DNA from: Aeromicrobium stalagmiti
GTDB lineage: Bacteria > Actinomycetota > Actinomycetes > Propionibacteriales > Nocardioidaceae
Assembly (NCBI RefSeq): GCF_013283745.1
Contig: NZ_JABSTZ010000001.1
Coordinates: forward strand, 1,258,406 to 1,322,405
Length of the DNA: 64,000 nucleotides
Reading direction: 5' to 3'
Shown here: positions 46,305-56,846 of the stretch, piece by piece
Position numbering within the stretch: position 1 is the stretch's first letter
How the letters are laid out: the number at the start of each line of letters is the position of its first letter
Translations under genes and position numbers: made by a program
The notes under the pieces: model-generated
The model's input: only the letters and a program-made list of their open reading frames with translations
Told to the model about the DNA's origin: nothing
The model's database searches: none

Positions 46305-46831
46305 GTGTCGTCGCCGCTGGTGCCGGTGCCGCTGCCGTCCGTGCTGCCGCCGGTTCCGTCGGGTGCGGAGCCGGGACCGAGTCGCTGTCCGTCCTGCATG
46401 CCACCGGGTCCGTGGCGGCCGTCGCCATCACCATCGGGGCGGCCCATGCCGTCGGCGCCGTAGCCGCCGGGCAGCTGCTGGCCGACCGGTCGCACGCCCG
46501 GGTCGTCGGAGCCTGCGGTGGCACGGCCGATGCCGAAGCCGGCGAGCCCGCCGACGACGACGAGGGCGACGGCGCCGGCGGCCACGACCTCACGCGTGCG
46601 TCCTCGACCCTGAGTCGGGGTGGCAGTGGTCGTCTCTGCCGTGGGCGCAGCGCCGGCCGCGGGTGCAGCCTCGAGCTCCTGCGTCTCGCCGTCGGCTGAC
46701 GTATCGGGGGCTGGGGGCGCTGCCTGCCAGGCAGGGGCCGTCCGATCGGCAGGTGCCTGGCCGTCGGGGTCCTGGCCGTCTGGGGTCTGCTCTTCGGGGG
46801 TCTGGTCGGCGGGCGTCTTGTCGTCGCTCAC
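46301..46831 (-). CDS. Single-TM low-complexity protein, first gene of flavin operon
   Basis: A 176-residue protein. An acidic, Pro/Thr/Gln-rich cytoplasmic N-terminus (repeats of the DQTPEEQTPDGQDPDGQ type) is followed by one membrane helix (about residues 80-102) and a Gly/Asp-rich extracellular tail. I do not recognise a family. The GTG start is preceded by GAAGGAG. Because it overlaps the reductase gene, it is likely to be a partner or organiser of the electron-transfer complex, but this is inference. The low complexity makes homology tests weak. Confidence 0.7.
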   Translation of the reverse strand: MSDDKTPADQTPEEQTPDGQDPDGQAPADRTAPAWQAAPPAPDTSADGETQELEAAPAAGAAPTAETTTATPTQGRGRTREVVAAGAVALVVVGGLAGFGIGRATAGSDDPGVRPVGQQLPGGYGADGMGRPDGDGDGRHGPGGMQDGQRLGPGSAPDGTGGSTDGSGTGTSGDDT

Positions 46832-46954
46832 GGGATGCTCCTTCTCGCGGTGGTGCCACCATCGTGAGCTCGCATCCTGAACGCGTGCGGGGCATCGTCT
46901 GTGACGAACCTGTGAGACAGGCTCCCCGACAAAACATGAGGCTTTCCTCGGGTT

Positions 46955-46960
46955 TATGCT
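46955..46960 (+). promoter_or_regulatory. Putative -10 of malic enzyme gene
   Basis: TATGCT ends 6 bases before the GTG start. Leaderless arrangement; no ribosome binding site. Confidence 0.5.
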
Positions 46961-46966
46961 GGGGGA

Positions 46967-48424
<1,458 letters not shown>

Positions 48425-48657
48425 GACCAGGCGCGCCCCGAGGATGAGGCGCACGACGACGTAGGTCACGACCGCGAAGACGGCGGACAGCACGAGCAGC
48501 AGCACGGCGTCGCTGTCGCGGCCCTCGCCCTTGACGACGTGGGCGACGACGATCAGGCCGAGCACTCCGTGGATCGCGACGGCGAAGAATGCGATGGCGC
48601 CGACCCGTCGCTGCACCCGGCGCAGGGCGACGAGCTGCTCGGCGGGGCTGGGGCTCG

Positions 48658-49122
48658 TCATGGGGTCACGCTCTCGTGGGCGGCATCGATGATGCGGTGG
48701 AGGATGGCGTTGGTCGCGACGAGGTCGTCCTCGGACATGCCGAGCCGCGAGAGCATCGTGGGCGGGACGGCCAGGGCTCGGCGTCGGAGTGTCCGCCCGT
48801 CGGCGGTGACGCTGACGGCGAGGCTGCGCTCGTCCGCGGCCGAGCGGGCGCGGCTGACGAGGCCGGCGGCCTCGAGCCGCTTGAGCAGCGGCGAGAGCGT
48901 GCCGGGGTCGAGGTGCACCAGCGTGCTGAGCTCCTTGACGGACATGCCCGTCGTGCCAGACGGGTCGTCGTGCTGCCAGAGGGCGAGCATCACCAGATAC
49001 TGCGGGTGGGTCAGGCCGAGGGGGTCGAGGACCGCCTTGTAGGCGCTGACCACCTCACGCGACGCCACGGCGAGCGCGAAACACACCTGCTCCTCGAGGG
49101 CCAGCGGATCACGATCGGTCAC
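48658..49122 (-). CDS. MarR family transcriptional regulator
   Basis: A 154-residue winged-helix regulator. It has the OhrR-like ordering: EEQVCFALAVASREVVSAYKAVL at the N-terminus with a single Cys (near residue 13) in the place where OhrR has its peroxide-sensing cysteine, then LTHPQYLVMLALW, ELSTLVHLDPGTLSPLLKRLEAAGLVSR and DERSLAVSVTADG. Organic hydroperoxide sensing is therefore possible, though no ohr gene is adjacent. The GTG start lies 6 bases after TACACT, which itself lies in a triple operator. It is coupled to the membrane protein gene. Confidence 0.9.
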   Translation of the reverse strand: MTDRDPLALEEQVCFALAVASREVVSAYKAVLDPLGLTHPQYLVMLALWQHDDPSGTTGMSVKELSTLVHLDPGTLSPLLKRLEAAGLVSRARSAADERSLAVSVTADGRTLRRRALAVPPTMLSRLGMSEDDLVATNAILHRIIDAAHESVTP

Positions 49123-49128
49123 ACGATG

Positions 49129-49156
49129 AGTGTACCAATCATTGGTGCACCAATCA
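49129..49156 (-). promoter_or_regulatory. MarR autoregulatory promoter/operator
   Basis: Three half-sites ACCAAT / ATTGGT / CACCAAT overlap: ACCAAT-C-ATTGGT (49134-49146) and the perfect 14-bp palindrome ATTGGTGCACCAAT (49141-49154). The -10 TACACT (49129-49134 reversed) abuts the first half-site, so the regulator would block its own promoter. Confidence 0.75.
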
Positions 49157-49167
49157 TGAGTCGTGCG

Positions 49168-50277
49168 TCACGCGGGCGGGAGGTCGACCAGACCCGCGAG
49201 GCGGCCACGGTGCTGCTCGGGAGTGCCGAGAGCACTCAGGTCCACGAGTGCCCGCTTGAGGTAGAGGTGGGCCGGGTGCTCCCACGTCATCCCGATGCCG
49301 CCGAGCATCTGGATGCACTCCTCCGCTGCGCGCACCGCGACCTCCGAGCAGAGGGACTGCGCGACCGACGCCATGACGTCCGGGTCGGCGCCCGTCGCGC
49401 CGGCCTGTGCGGCGACGGTGGCCGAGTCGACGTCGATCCACAGGTGGGCGAGGCGGTGCTTGAGCGCCTGGAAGCTGCCGAGCACGCGACCGAACTGGCG
49501 GCGTTGCTGCACGTGGGCCACGGTGGTCGCGAGGCACCACGAGGCCAGGCCGACCTGCTCGGCGGCCAGGGCGACGCAGGCGCGGTCGAGAGCCGAGGCC
49601 AGCGCGGCGGACGCGACCTCACCGCCGGCCACGATCGTCACCGGGCTGGCGTCGAAGGTGAGGTCGGTGAGCGGCCGGGTCGTGTCGAGCGACGTGACGT
49701 CGTCGAGCTTGACGCCGGCGGTGGTCGGCGAGAGGGTCGCGATCGCGATCTCGCCCGCCAGCAGCACCGGGACGACGAGCACGTCGGCCCGGGTCGCCCC
49801 GGCGACGGATCGCACGCTGCCGTGGAGCAGGTCGTCGGTGAGCGTGAGACCCGGGGTCGGCCGGAACGGTCCGTCAGGAGCGGTGTCCCACGGGACGACG
49901 AGGCACGCGACGGCGTCGGGTCGGGGGTCGCCGACGTCGGCGAGCAGCGGACCGCACAGCACGGTGCTGGTCAGGAAGTCCGACGGGGCGCACGCGCGAC
50001 CCAGCTCCGTCGCCACGGCGGCTGCGTCGAGCAGGGTGCCGCCCAGGCCTCCCTGGTCGTCGGGAACGAGCAGACCGGCCAGGCCGATCTCGTGGTTCAG
50101 GGCGTCGTCGACTCGCTGGTGGAGAGCGGGGAGCCCGTCCTCGCGGACGAGCAAGGTCGCCGGCGCGCGGTCGGCGAGCATCCGTCGCACGGCTTCGGCC
50201 AGCGCCGTGGACTCTGCGGCCGAGGACTCGGCTGACGAGGACTGTGCTGACGTGGACTGTGCTGGGCTCGTCGTCAT
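49168..50277 (-). CDS. Acyl-CoA dehydrogenase, probable non-catalytic partner subunit
   Basis: A 369-residue acyl-CoA dehydrogenase family protein. After a Ser/Ala-rich N-terminus it has the family's helical and beta domains, with RRQFGRVLGSFQALKHRLAHLWIDV (FAD-binding helix, near 258-282) and the ending IQMLGGIGMTWEHPAHLYLKR. The catalytic-glutamate position is not evident, and the N-terminal half is divergent, which fits the beta subunit of heteromeric actinobacterial FadE pairs. It overlaps the other subunit gene by 4 bases. Preferred start 50277; the longer frame upstream is antisense-like. Confidence 0.82.
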   Translation of the reverse strand: MTTSPAQSTSAQSSSAESSAAESTALAEAVRRMLADRAPATLLVREDGLPALHQRVDDALNHEIGLAGLLVPDDQGGLGGTLLDAAAVATELGRACAPSDFLTSTVLCGPLLADVGDPRPDAVACLVVPWDTAPDGPFRPTPGLTLTDDLLHGSVRSVAGATRADVLVVPVLLAGEIAIATLSPTTAGVKLDDVTSLDTTRPLTDLTFDASPVTIVAGGEVASAALASALDRACVALAAEQVGLASWCLATTVAHVQQRRQFGRVLGSFQALKHRLAHLWIDVDSATVAAQAGATGADPDVMASVAQSLCSEVAVRAAEECIQMLGGIGMTWEHPAHLYLKRALVDLSALGTPEQHRGRLAGLVDLPPA

Positions 50278-51455
50278 CGTGCGGTCTCGTTCCACGGTGC
50301 TCCCTTGTCGGGCCGGTGCTCGGCGGGCAGTCCGAGCACCCGCTCGGCGATGAGGTTGAGCAGCACCTCGCTGGTGCCGCCCTCGATCGAGTTGCCCTTG
50401 GCCCGCAGGTAGCGGTAGCCGGGGCCCCGACCCGTGAACGAGACGCGCTCGGGGCGTCGCATCGTCCAGTCGTCGTAGCGCATGCCCTCGGACCCCAGCA
50501 GCTCCACCTCGAGGGACGTGAGCTGCTGGGCGATCCGGGCGAACGTGACCTTGGCCGCGGAGTCGCCGGGGCCGGGTGCCACGTCGGCGGCCCGGCGTCG
50601 TACGCGGTCGGACGCGAGCCGTGCCACCTCGGCGTCGACCCACAGTCGCAGCAGGCGGTCGTGGAGGACCGGCCTGCGGCGGTCGGGGTGGCGGCGCCAC
50701 GTGTCGGCGACGACGCCGATCATGCCGCTCTCGCGCCGGCTCTCGCCGCCGCCGATGGCGACCCGCTCGTTGTTCAGCGTCGCGGTGGCGACCTCCCAGC
50801 CCTGGCCGACGGCACCGAGCCGCAGCTCGTCCGGGATCCGCACCCCGGTCAGGAAGACCTCGTTGAACTCGGCCTCGCCGGTGATCTGGCGCAGGGGCCG
50901 CACCTCGACCCCGGGGTCGTCCATGGGGCAGATGAAGTAGGTCAGCCCCGCATGCTTGAACGCGCCCGGGTCGGTGCGGGCGACCAGGATCGCGAACGCG
51001 GCGTTCTGGGCGCCCGACGTCCACACCTTCTGGCCGTCGACGACCCAGGTGTCACCGTCGAGCACCGCCGTCGTCGCGACGTTGGCGAGGTCGGAGCCAG
51101 CTCCGGGCTCGCTGAAGAGCTGGCACCAGATTTCCTCGCCGGTCCACAGGGGACGCAGGAAGCGGTCGACCTGGTCGGTCGTGCCGTAGCGGAGCAGGGT
51201 GGGTGCGGCCATGCCGAGGCCGATGCTGTTGGCCGCCGGGTCGTTGTCGGGGGCGCCGGCGGCGTGCAGCGCGCGGTCGACGGTCGCCTGGTCAGCGACG
51301 GTGAGGCCGAGCCCGCCGCGTCCGACCGGCTTGGCCACCCACGCGAGCCCGGCGTCGTACTGCGCGCGGAGGAAGGCCGGTCGGGGCGTGGACGCCGGCC
51401 GATGGGCGGCCACGAGGCGCGCGACGAGGCCCTCGAGGTCGGCGGCGGAGGTCAC
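50274..51455 (-). CDS. Acyl-CoA dehydrogenase, probable catalytic partner subunit
   Basis: A 393-residue acyl-CoA dehydrogenase. FAD and substrate motifs are WCQLFSEPGAGSDLANVATTA (near 119-139), WVVDGQKVWTSGAQ, and RYLRAKGNSIEGGTSEVLLNLIAERVLG at the C-terminus (the GT-S-EV motif that contacts FAD). With the adjacent, overlapping gene it resembles the FadE26-27 or FadE28-29 type of alpha2beta2 dehydrogenases that act on steroid side chains and other bulky acyl-CoAs. Start GTG 51455 overlaps the stop of the upstream ADH gene; a longer upstream frame is not needed. Confidence 0.88.
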   Translation of the reverse strand: MTSAADLEGLVARLVAAHRPASTPRPAFLRAQYDAGLAWVAKPVGRGGLGLTVADQATVDRALHAAGAPDNDPAANSIGLGMAAPTLLRYGTTDQVDRFLRPLWTGEEIWCQLFSEPGAGSDLANVATTAVLDGDTWVVDGQKVWTSGAQNAAFAILVARTDPGAFKHAGLTYFICPMDDPGVEVRPLRQITGEAEFNEVFLTGVRIPDELRLGAVGQGWEVATATLNNERVAIGGGESRRESGMIGVVADTWRRHPDRRRPVLHDRLLRLWVDAEVARLASDRVRRRAADVAPGPGDSAAKVTFARIAQQLTSLEVELLGSEGMRYDDWTMRRPERVSFTGRGPGYRYLRAKGNSIEGGTSEVLLNLIAERVLGLPAEHRPDKGAPWNETAR

Positions 51456-52435
51456 GCGACCATCACCACGCGCCCCGTCGTCACCCCGTCGGCGAGCCGC
51501 TGGAGACCCGCCGGGACGTCGCCGAGCCCGATCCGCTCGCTGACGATCGGCACGGCGGCGCCGTTGTTGGCCAGGGCGGTCAGCTCGTCGTGGCAGCGGC
51601 GGACGAGATCGGGGTTGCGCTGGTTGTAGAGGCCCCAGTGGAGCCCGACGATCGAGTAGTTCTTGATGAGGGCGTGGTTGAGCGGAGCGGACTGGATCTC
51701 GCCGCCGGCGAAGCCGATCACCACGATGCGTCCCTCGAAGGCGATGCACTTGGTCGAGCGCTGGTAGGTCTCACCGCCGACCGGGTCGTAGACGATGTCG
51801 GCGCCGCGGCCCCCCGTCACCTCCTTGACGACCTCGACGAAGTCCTGCTCGTGACGGTTGACCACGACGTCGGCGCCCAGCGCACGGGCGACCTCGGCCT
51901 TGCCGGCGTTGCTGACGACGCCGATCACGGTGGCTCCGGCTGCCTTGCCGAGCTGCACGGCCGAGCTGCCCACACCCCCGGCAGCGGCGTGGACGAGCAG
52001 GACGTCGCCGGCCGCGATCTGGGTGCGACGGTGCAGGGCGAACCAGCTGGTCTGATAGCCGACGAACAGCGAGGCGGCCTGGGCGTCGTCGAGGCCGGCG
52101 GGGGCCGGGAACGTCGTCGCAGCCTCCATGAGGGCGACCTCCGCGAACGCTCCTGCAGGAGCGACCGGTGGTCCGATGACCCGGTCGCCGACGGCGAGCC
52201 CGGTGACCTCGGTGCCCAGCTCGACGATCTCGCCGCAGAGCTCGACGCCCGGGGTGAAGGGCAGCTCGGGACGGACCTGGTAGAGGCCGCGGCACATCAG
52301 GACGTCCGGGAAGTTGGCCGCTGCGGCCCGCACCGCGACCTTCACCTGGTGGGGCCCGGGGCTCGGGTCCGCCACGTCGGCGAGGCGCAGGACGTCCTTC
52401 GGCTCACCCAGCTCGACGACCTGCCAGGCCTTCAT
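51452..52435 (-). CDS. NADPH:quinone oxidoreductase-like zinc-independent alcohol dehydrogenase
   Basis: A 327-residue MDR superfamily oxidoreductase (quinone reductase type). It has the N-terminal GroES-like [18 protein letters not shown], the nucleotide-binding loop [20 protein letters not shown] (near 144-163) and [11 protein letters not shown]. The structural and catalytic zinc cysteines of true alcohol dehydrogenases are absent. It probably reduces an alpha,beta-unsaturated or quinone-like intermediate. It is translationally coupled to genes on both sides (ATGA and GTGA overlaps). Confidence 0.88.
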   Translation of the reverse strand: MKAWQVVELGEPKDVLRLADVADPSPGPHQVKVAVRAAAANFPDVLMCRGLYQVRPELPFTPGVELCGEIVELGTEVTGLAVGDRVIGPPVAPAGAFAEVALMEAATTFPAPAGLDDAQAASLFVGYQTSWFALHRRTQIAAGDVLLVHAAAGGVGSSAVQLGKAAGATVIGVVSNAGKAEVARALGADVVVNRHEQDFVEVVKEVTGGRGADIVYDPVGGETYQRSTKCIAFEGRIVVIGFAGGEIQSAPLNHALIKNYSIVGLHWGLYNQRNPDLVRRCHDELTALANNGAAVPIVSERIGLGDVPAGLQRLADGVTTGRVVMVA

Positions 52436-53634
52436 CGCGCCACCTCGAAGAGGCCGGCCGCGCCCATGCCGCCGCCGACGCACATCGAGACGACCGCGAA
52501 CTGCTCGCCGCGGCGACGGGCCTCGAGCAGCGCGTGGCCCACCGCCCGGGACCCGGTCATGCCGTAGGGGTGGCCGATCGCGATCGCGCCACCGTTGATG
52601 TTCATGCGCTCCGGGTCGATGCCGAGGACGTCGCGGCAGTGCACGGCCTGCGAGGCGAAGGCCTCGTTGAGCTCCCAGACACCGATGTCGCCGACCTTCA
52701 GGCCGTGCAGGTCCAGCAGCCGGGGGATCGCGGTGACCGGCCCGATGCCCATCTCGTCGGGCTCGCACCCGGTCACCGTCATGCCGACGTAGAAGCCGAG
52801 CGGAGCGATGCCGAGCGACGCTGCGTAGTCGCTGTCCATGAGGACGTTGGCCGAGGCCCCATCGCTCAGCTGTGAGGCGTTGCCGGCCGTGACGGTGGGG
52901 TGGGCCGTGACGTCGCCGGGCGAGAGCACGGTGCGGAGCGCCGCGAGCCCCTCGGCAGTCGTCCCGGGGCGGACGCCCTCGTCGGCCGAGACGGTCTGCA
53001 CGACCTCGTGCGTCTCGCCGGTCGCCTTGTCGAGCACGCGGGTCGTGACGGTGATCGGGGAGATCTCGTCGTCGAAGATCCCGGCGGCCTGCGCGGCGGC
53101 GGCGCGCTGCACCGACTGCAGACCCATCTCGTCCTGTCGCTCGCGGCTCACGTCGTAGCGGGCCGCGACGTTCTCGGCCGTGTGCAGCATTGGGGCGTAC
53201 AGGCCGGGGTGGTTCTGCTCGAGCCAGGCGTCCGTGGCGCGGTAGGCGTTCATGTGCTCGTTCTGGACCAGCGAGATCGACTCCACGCCGCCACCGACGG
53301 CGACCCGCATCCCGTCGTGCAGGATCTGCTTGGCCGCCGTGGCGACCGCCATGAGGCCCGACGAGCACTGCCGGTCGATCGTCTGTCCGGGCACCGTCAC
53401 GGGCAGGCCGGCGCGCAGGGCCGCCTGTCGGGCGACGTTGAAGCCGCTCGACCCCTGCTGCGCTGCGGCACCCAGCACGACGTCCTCGACGAGTGCCGGG
53501 TCGAGGTCGACCTTGGCGAGCGCCGCGGCGATCGCGTGGCCGGCGAGCTCGGGGCTGGAGGTGTCGTTGAACGCCCCTCGGTAGGCCTTGCCGATGGGGG
53601 TGCGGGCGGTGGCAACGATCGCGGCTCGGGGCAC
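52432..53634 (-). CDS. Acetyl-CoA C-acyltransferase (thiolase)
   Basis: The final thiolytic step of beta-oxidation: 3-ketoacyl-CoA to acetyl-CoA plus shortened acyl-CoA. 400 residues, full length. The acylated cysteine is in [10 protein letters not shown] (near residue 90), the catalytic histidine is in [14 protein letters not shown] (near 352-358), and the second cysteine is in [12 protein letters not shown] (near 387). It is the first gene of the minus-strand operon (thiolase, ADH, two acyl-CoA dehydrogenases) and is preceded by GAAGGAG. The operator-like motif upstream is shared with the promoter of the enoyl-CoA hydratase. Confidence 0.94.
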   Translation of the reverse strand: MPRAAIVATARTPIGKAYRGAFNDTSSPELAGHAIAAALAKVDLDPALVEDVVLGAAAQQGSSGFNVARQAALRAGLPVTVPGQTIDRQCSSGLMAVATAAKQILHDGMRVAVGGGVESISLVQNEHMNAYRATDAWLEQNHPGLYAPMLHTAENVAARYDVSRERQDEMGLQSVQRAAAAQAAGIFDDEISPITVTTRVLDKATGETHEVVQTVSADEGVRPGTTAEGLAALRTVLSPGDVTAHPTVTAGNASQLSDGASANVLMDSDYAASLGIAPLGFYVGMTVTGCEPDEMGIGPVTAIPRLLDLHGLKVGDIGVWELNEAFASQAVHCRDVLGIDPERMNINGGAIAIGHPYGMTGSRAVGHALLEARRRGEQFAVVSMCVGGGMGAAGLFEVAR

Positions 53635-53679
53635 GACGACTCCTTCAGGAACGGGCGGGAAGATTTTCCGGCAACCTAC

Positions 53680-53701
53680 TTGAACATGAACCCGGATTCA
53701 A
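53680..53701. promoter_or_regulatory. Operator-like motif in divergent thiolase / ligase promoter
   Basis: TTGAA-N12-TTCAA contains TGAACATGAACCCGGATTCA. The same ordering TGAAC-x-TGAAC-YCRG-ATTCA recurs at 60459-60478. It lies 46 bases from the thiolase start and about 75 from the ligase start. Confidence 0.65.
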
Positions 53702-53774
53702 CTACGGTCCTCAACGTGAGGCCCGTCACGTGAGACAGGTCACACCACACTCCGAGGGAAGAGAGCGACTGCAG

Positions 53775-55283
53775 ATGGTGAATGTGGCGGCGAACGTCTG
53801 GTCCAACGGGCAGGACGACCCCGATCGGGTCGCTCTGCGCTCGCCGAGGGGAGACCTCTCGTACGGCCGCCTCCGCGAGCTGAGCAGCCGGGTGGGCGGC
53901 GCGGTGAAGGCCGCAGGCCTGCAGCCGCTCGACCGCGTCGTGTTCATCGCCCCGAGCATCGTGGAGTTCCCGGTCGTCTACTTCGGCCTGCACGCCGCCG
54001 GCGTCAGCGTCATCACGATGAACACGATGGCGACCGCGCCGGAGATCGGCTACGTGCTCGACGACTCCGGTGCGACGCTCGTCATCGCCTGGCACGAGAG
54101 CGCCGAGGCCGCACGCGCTGCCGCCGCCGAGCGCGACCTTGCGTTCTGGGTCGTCGACGAGGGGGCCGTCTTCGACGCCGATCCGCTCGACGTCGCCCAC
54201 GACCACGCGCCGGACGACACCGCGATCATCCTCTACACGTCCGGCACGACGGGTCGGCCGAAGGGCGTCGAGCTCACTGCGACCAACCTCGTCGACACCA
54301 CGTCGTCGTTCCTCCCGGTGCTCTCGCTGACGGCCGACGACCGGTTCGGCACCGCGCTGCCGCTCTTCCACGTCTATGGCCAGGCCGTCGTCATGAACAC
54401 CGTGCTCGTCACCGGCGCGTCGCTCTCGGTGCTCTCGCCGTTCGAGCCGACCGCGATGCTCGAGATGCTCCGCCGCGACGAGCTCACCGCCATGGCCGGC
54501 GTGCCGACGATGTGGAACGCGATGCTCCACGCCGCCGCCGACTACGGTCCGCAGGACTTCGTCCACCTGCGCCTCGCGACGTCGGGCGGGGCGTCCCTGC
54601 CCGTGGAGGTCATGCGAGCCTTCAACGAGCGCTTCGACTGCGCGATCCTCGAGGGCTACGGCCTCACCGAGTCGACCGGCGCTGCCACGTTCAACGACAT
54701 CAACCGCGAGCAGAAGACCGGCACGGTCGGCCCCGCGCTGCCCGGCAGCCAGATCGAGGTGCGCGACGTGCTCGGCGCCGTCGTCGCCCCCGGGGTCGTC
54801 GGTGAGGTGTTCATCAAGGGCCCCACGATCATGAAGGGCTACCGCAACCGTCCCGACGCGACGGCGGAGGACCTGCGGGACGGCTGGCTCAAGACCGGAG
54901 ACCTCGGCACGCTCGACGAGGACGGCTACCTGAGCATCGTCGACCGGGCGAAGGACCTGATCATCCGCGGCGGCTACAACGTCTATCCGCGCGAGGTCGA
55001 GGAGATCCTCTACGAGCACCCGGACATCGTCGAGGTGGCCGTCGTGGGGGTGCCCGACGAGCACTTCGGCGAGGAGGTCGCCGCCGTCATCGCGCTGCGC
55101 GCGGGCTCGTCGCTCACCGGCGAGGAGCTGCGGGCCTGGGCCAAGGTGCAGCTGTCGGCCTACAAGGTGCCGCGGCTCTACCAGTTCGTCGAGGCGCTGC
55201 CCAAGGGGGCGACCGGCAAGATCCTCAAGCGGGAGATCGACCGCGACGCCATCCGTGCCGCCGCGATGGGAGCAACCGCATGA
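53775..55283 (+). CDS. Acyl-CoA synthetase (long-chain or hydroxy-acid type)
   Basis: A 502-residue ANL superfamily enzyme giving acyl-CoA from a free acid. Motifs: YTSGTTGRPKGVE (near 154-166), [45 protein letters not shown] and TGKILKRE. The start at ATG 53775 is preferred over GTG 53730 because AGGGAAGAG precedes it and family sequence begins there. It opens a plus-strand operon and overlaps the SDR gene by 4 bases. As the only ligase here, it probably activates the pathway substrate. Confidence 0.9.
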   Translation: MVNVAANVWSNGQDDPDRVALRSPRGDLSYGRLRELSSRVGGAVKAAGLQPLDRVVFIAPSIVEFPVVYFGLHAAGVSVITMNTMATAPEIGYVLDDSGATLVIAWHESAEAARAAAAERDLAFWVVDEGAVFDADPLDVAHDHAPDDTAIILYTSGTTGRPKGVELTATNLVDTTSSFLPVLSLTADDRFGTALPLFHVYGQAVVMNTVLVTGASLSVLSPFEPTAMLEMLRRDELTAMAGVPTMWNAMLHAAADYGPQDFVHLRLATSGGASLPVEVMRAFNERFDCAILEGYGLTESTGAATFNDINREQKTGTVGPALPGSQIEVRDVLGAVVAPGVVGEVFIKGPTIMKGYRNRPDATAEDLRDGWLKTGDLGTLDEDGYLSIVDRAKDLIIRGGYNVYPREVEEILYEHPDIVEVAVVGVPDEHFGEEVAAVIALRAGSSLTGEELRAWAKVQLSAYKVPRLYQFVEALPKGATGKILKREIDRDAIRAAAMGATA

Positions 55284-56089
55284 TCATCGAAGGATCCGTC
55301 GCCGTCGTCACCGGCGCGTCCGGTGGCATCGGGTCGGCACTCGCGCAGCGACTGCTCGAGCACGGCGGCCGTGTCGTGGTCACCGACCTCGACGCCGACC
55401 GCGTCGCCGCGACCGTCGCCTCGCTGGAGCCCGCCGGTCAGGGTCGGGTCGCCGGTCTCGCCGGTGACTGCTCGGTCGAGGCCGACGTGCAGGCCGTCAT
55501 CGACCTCGCCGAGGACCGCTTCGGTCCGGTCGACCTCTATGCGGCCAATGCCGGCGTGGGGCTCGGCCAGGGTCTGGAGTCGTCCGAGAGCGACTGGGAG
55601 ACGTCGATCGACGTCAACGTGCTGGCCCACGTGCGAGCGGCCCGGCTGCTGACGCCGGGCTGGTTGGAGCGCGGCCGAGGCTACTTCCTGAGCACGGCGT
55701 CGGCGGCCGGCCTGCTGACCCAGATCGGCTCACCGACCTACTCGGTGACCAAGCACGCCGCCGTCGCGTTCGCCGAGTGGATGTCGGTGACGTACGGATC
55801 GCGCGGCATCGCGGTGAGCTGCCTGTGCCCCATGGGCGTCAACACCGACATGCTCAACGGCGGCGCGGAGTCTGACGACGAGACCGCTCGGATGGGGGCC
55901 AAGGCGGTGACGGAGGCCGGAGGCGTCCTCGAGCCCCTCGACGTGGCCGACATCGTCATCACGGCGATCGGCACCGAGCAGTTCCTGATCCTCCCGCACG
56001 AGGAGGTCCTCGAGTTCTACCGCCGCAAGGGCTCTGACTACGACCGGTGGCTGGCCGGCATGCGTCGCTACCAGGACACCCTCGCGTGA
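55280..56089 (+). CDS. Short-chain dehydrogenase/reductase
   Basis: A classical SDR of 269 residues: cofactor loop TGASGGIGSA (near 12-21), NAG (near 89-91), catalytic Ser and YxxxK in SPTYSVTKHAA (Tyr near 154). Oxidises or reduces a hydroxy group on an intermediate. It overlaps both neighbouring genes by 4 bases (ATGA, GTGA), so it is co-translated with the ligase and the HAD gene. Confidence 0.9.
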   Translation: MIIEGSVAVVTGASGGIGSALAQRLLEHGGRVVVTDLDADRVAATVASLEPAGQGRVAGLAGDCSVEADVQAVIDLAEDRFGPVDLYAANAGVGLGQGLESSESDWETSIDVNVLAHVRAARLLTPGWLERGRGYFLSTASAAGLLTQIGSPTYSVTKHAAVAFAEWMSVTYGSRGIAVSCLCPMGVNTDMLNGGAESDDETARMGAKAVTEAGGVLEPLDVADIVITAIGTEQFLILPHEEVLEFYRRKGSDYDRWLAGMRRYQDTLA

Positions 56090-56748
56090 CCGCGGTGTCG
56101 ACGAAGGCGTCGTACGGGGCCGTCCTGTTCGACTTCGGCGGAGTGCTGACGTCCAGCGTGTTCGAGGCGTTCGGCGAGTTCGGTCGGGTCGAGTGCGGCG
56201 ACCGCGACCTCCCGCTCAGGCTGCTGGGTGGTGACCCGGAGTCGAAACGGCTGCTGACCGAGCACGAGGAGGGCCGCCTCGACCACGACGGCTTCGAGGC
56301 GGGCTTCGCGGCCCGGCTGCGGGAGCACGGCGCCCAGGTCGAGACCGACGGCCTGGTGGCGAAGATGCAGTCGCGACTCGTCCGGGACGAGGAGATGGTG
56401 ACGCTCGTCGCCTCCCTGCGTGCCTCGGGCGTGCCGGTCGGGCTGCTGTCGAACTCGCTGGGCCGTGACTGCTACGCCGGCTTCGACCTCCCCTCGATGT
56501 TCGACGCCGTGACCATCTCCGGCCAGGAGGGCGTGCGCAAGCCCTCGCGCCGGCTCTACGAGATCGGGTGCGAGCGCCTCGGCGTCGCACCGACCGAGGT
56601 CGTCATGGTCGACGACCTCGCCCAGAACATCGTCGCCGCCGAACGTCTCGGGATGGCCGGCGTCGTGCACCGCAAGGCATCGGACACCGCCCGGGAGCTG
56701 GACCAGCTCCTGGGACGGGCGTCCGGAGGAGCTGTCGCCCTGCAGTGA
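56086..56748 (+). CDS. HAD-family hydrolase (ACAD10/sEH-N-like)
   Basis: A HAD-IA phosphatase-like protein of 220 residues. Motif I AVLFDFGGVLTS (nucleophile Asp, near residues 12-23), motif II VGLLSNSLG (near 125-133), the Lys of motif III in GVRKPSRRLYE and motif IV VVMVDDLAQNIVAAERLGM. The cap sequence TEHEEGRLDHDGFEAGFAARL is like the HAD domain at the N-terminus of human ACAD10 and of soluble epoxide hydrolase. GTG start overlapping the SDR stop. In this locus, a phosphatase acting on a phosphorylated acyl intermediate is a reasonable inference. Confidence 0.88.
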   Translation: MTAVSTKASYGAVLFDFGGVLTSSVFEAFGEFGRVECGDRDLPLRLLGGDPESKRLLTEHEEGRLDHDGFEAGFAARLREHGAQVETDGLVAKMQSRLVRDEEMVTLVASLRASGVPVGLLSNSLGRDCYAGFDLPSMFDAVTISGQEGVRKPSRRLYEIGCERLGVAPTEVVMVDDLAQNIVAAERLGMAGVVHRKASDTARELDQLLGRASGGAVALQ

Positions 56749-56846
56749 TCCATCGGGGGAACGAGCACCACCCTCGGCAAGGCCACCCGGCTGCGCCGCA
56801 CCACCTGTCGCCCCACCGCGGGACGACGACAGTTTCAGGAGGACCC
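56749..56846 (+). promoter_or_regulatory. Gap before the ABC importer genes
   Basis: 98 bases without a gene. No clear -10 is seen, but CAGGAGGA directly before the next ATG is the strongest ribosome binding site in this operon. Confidence 0.3.
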
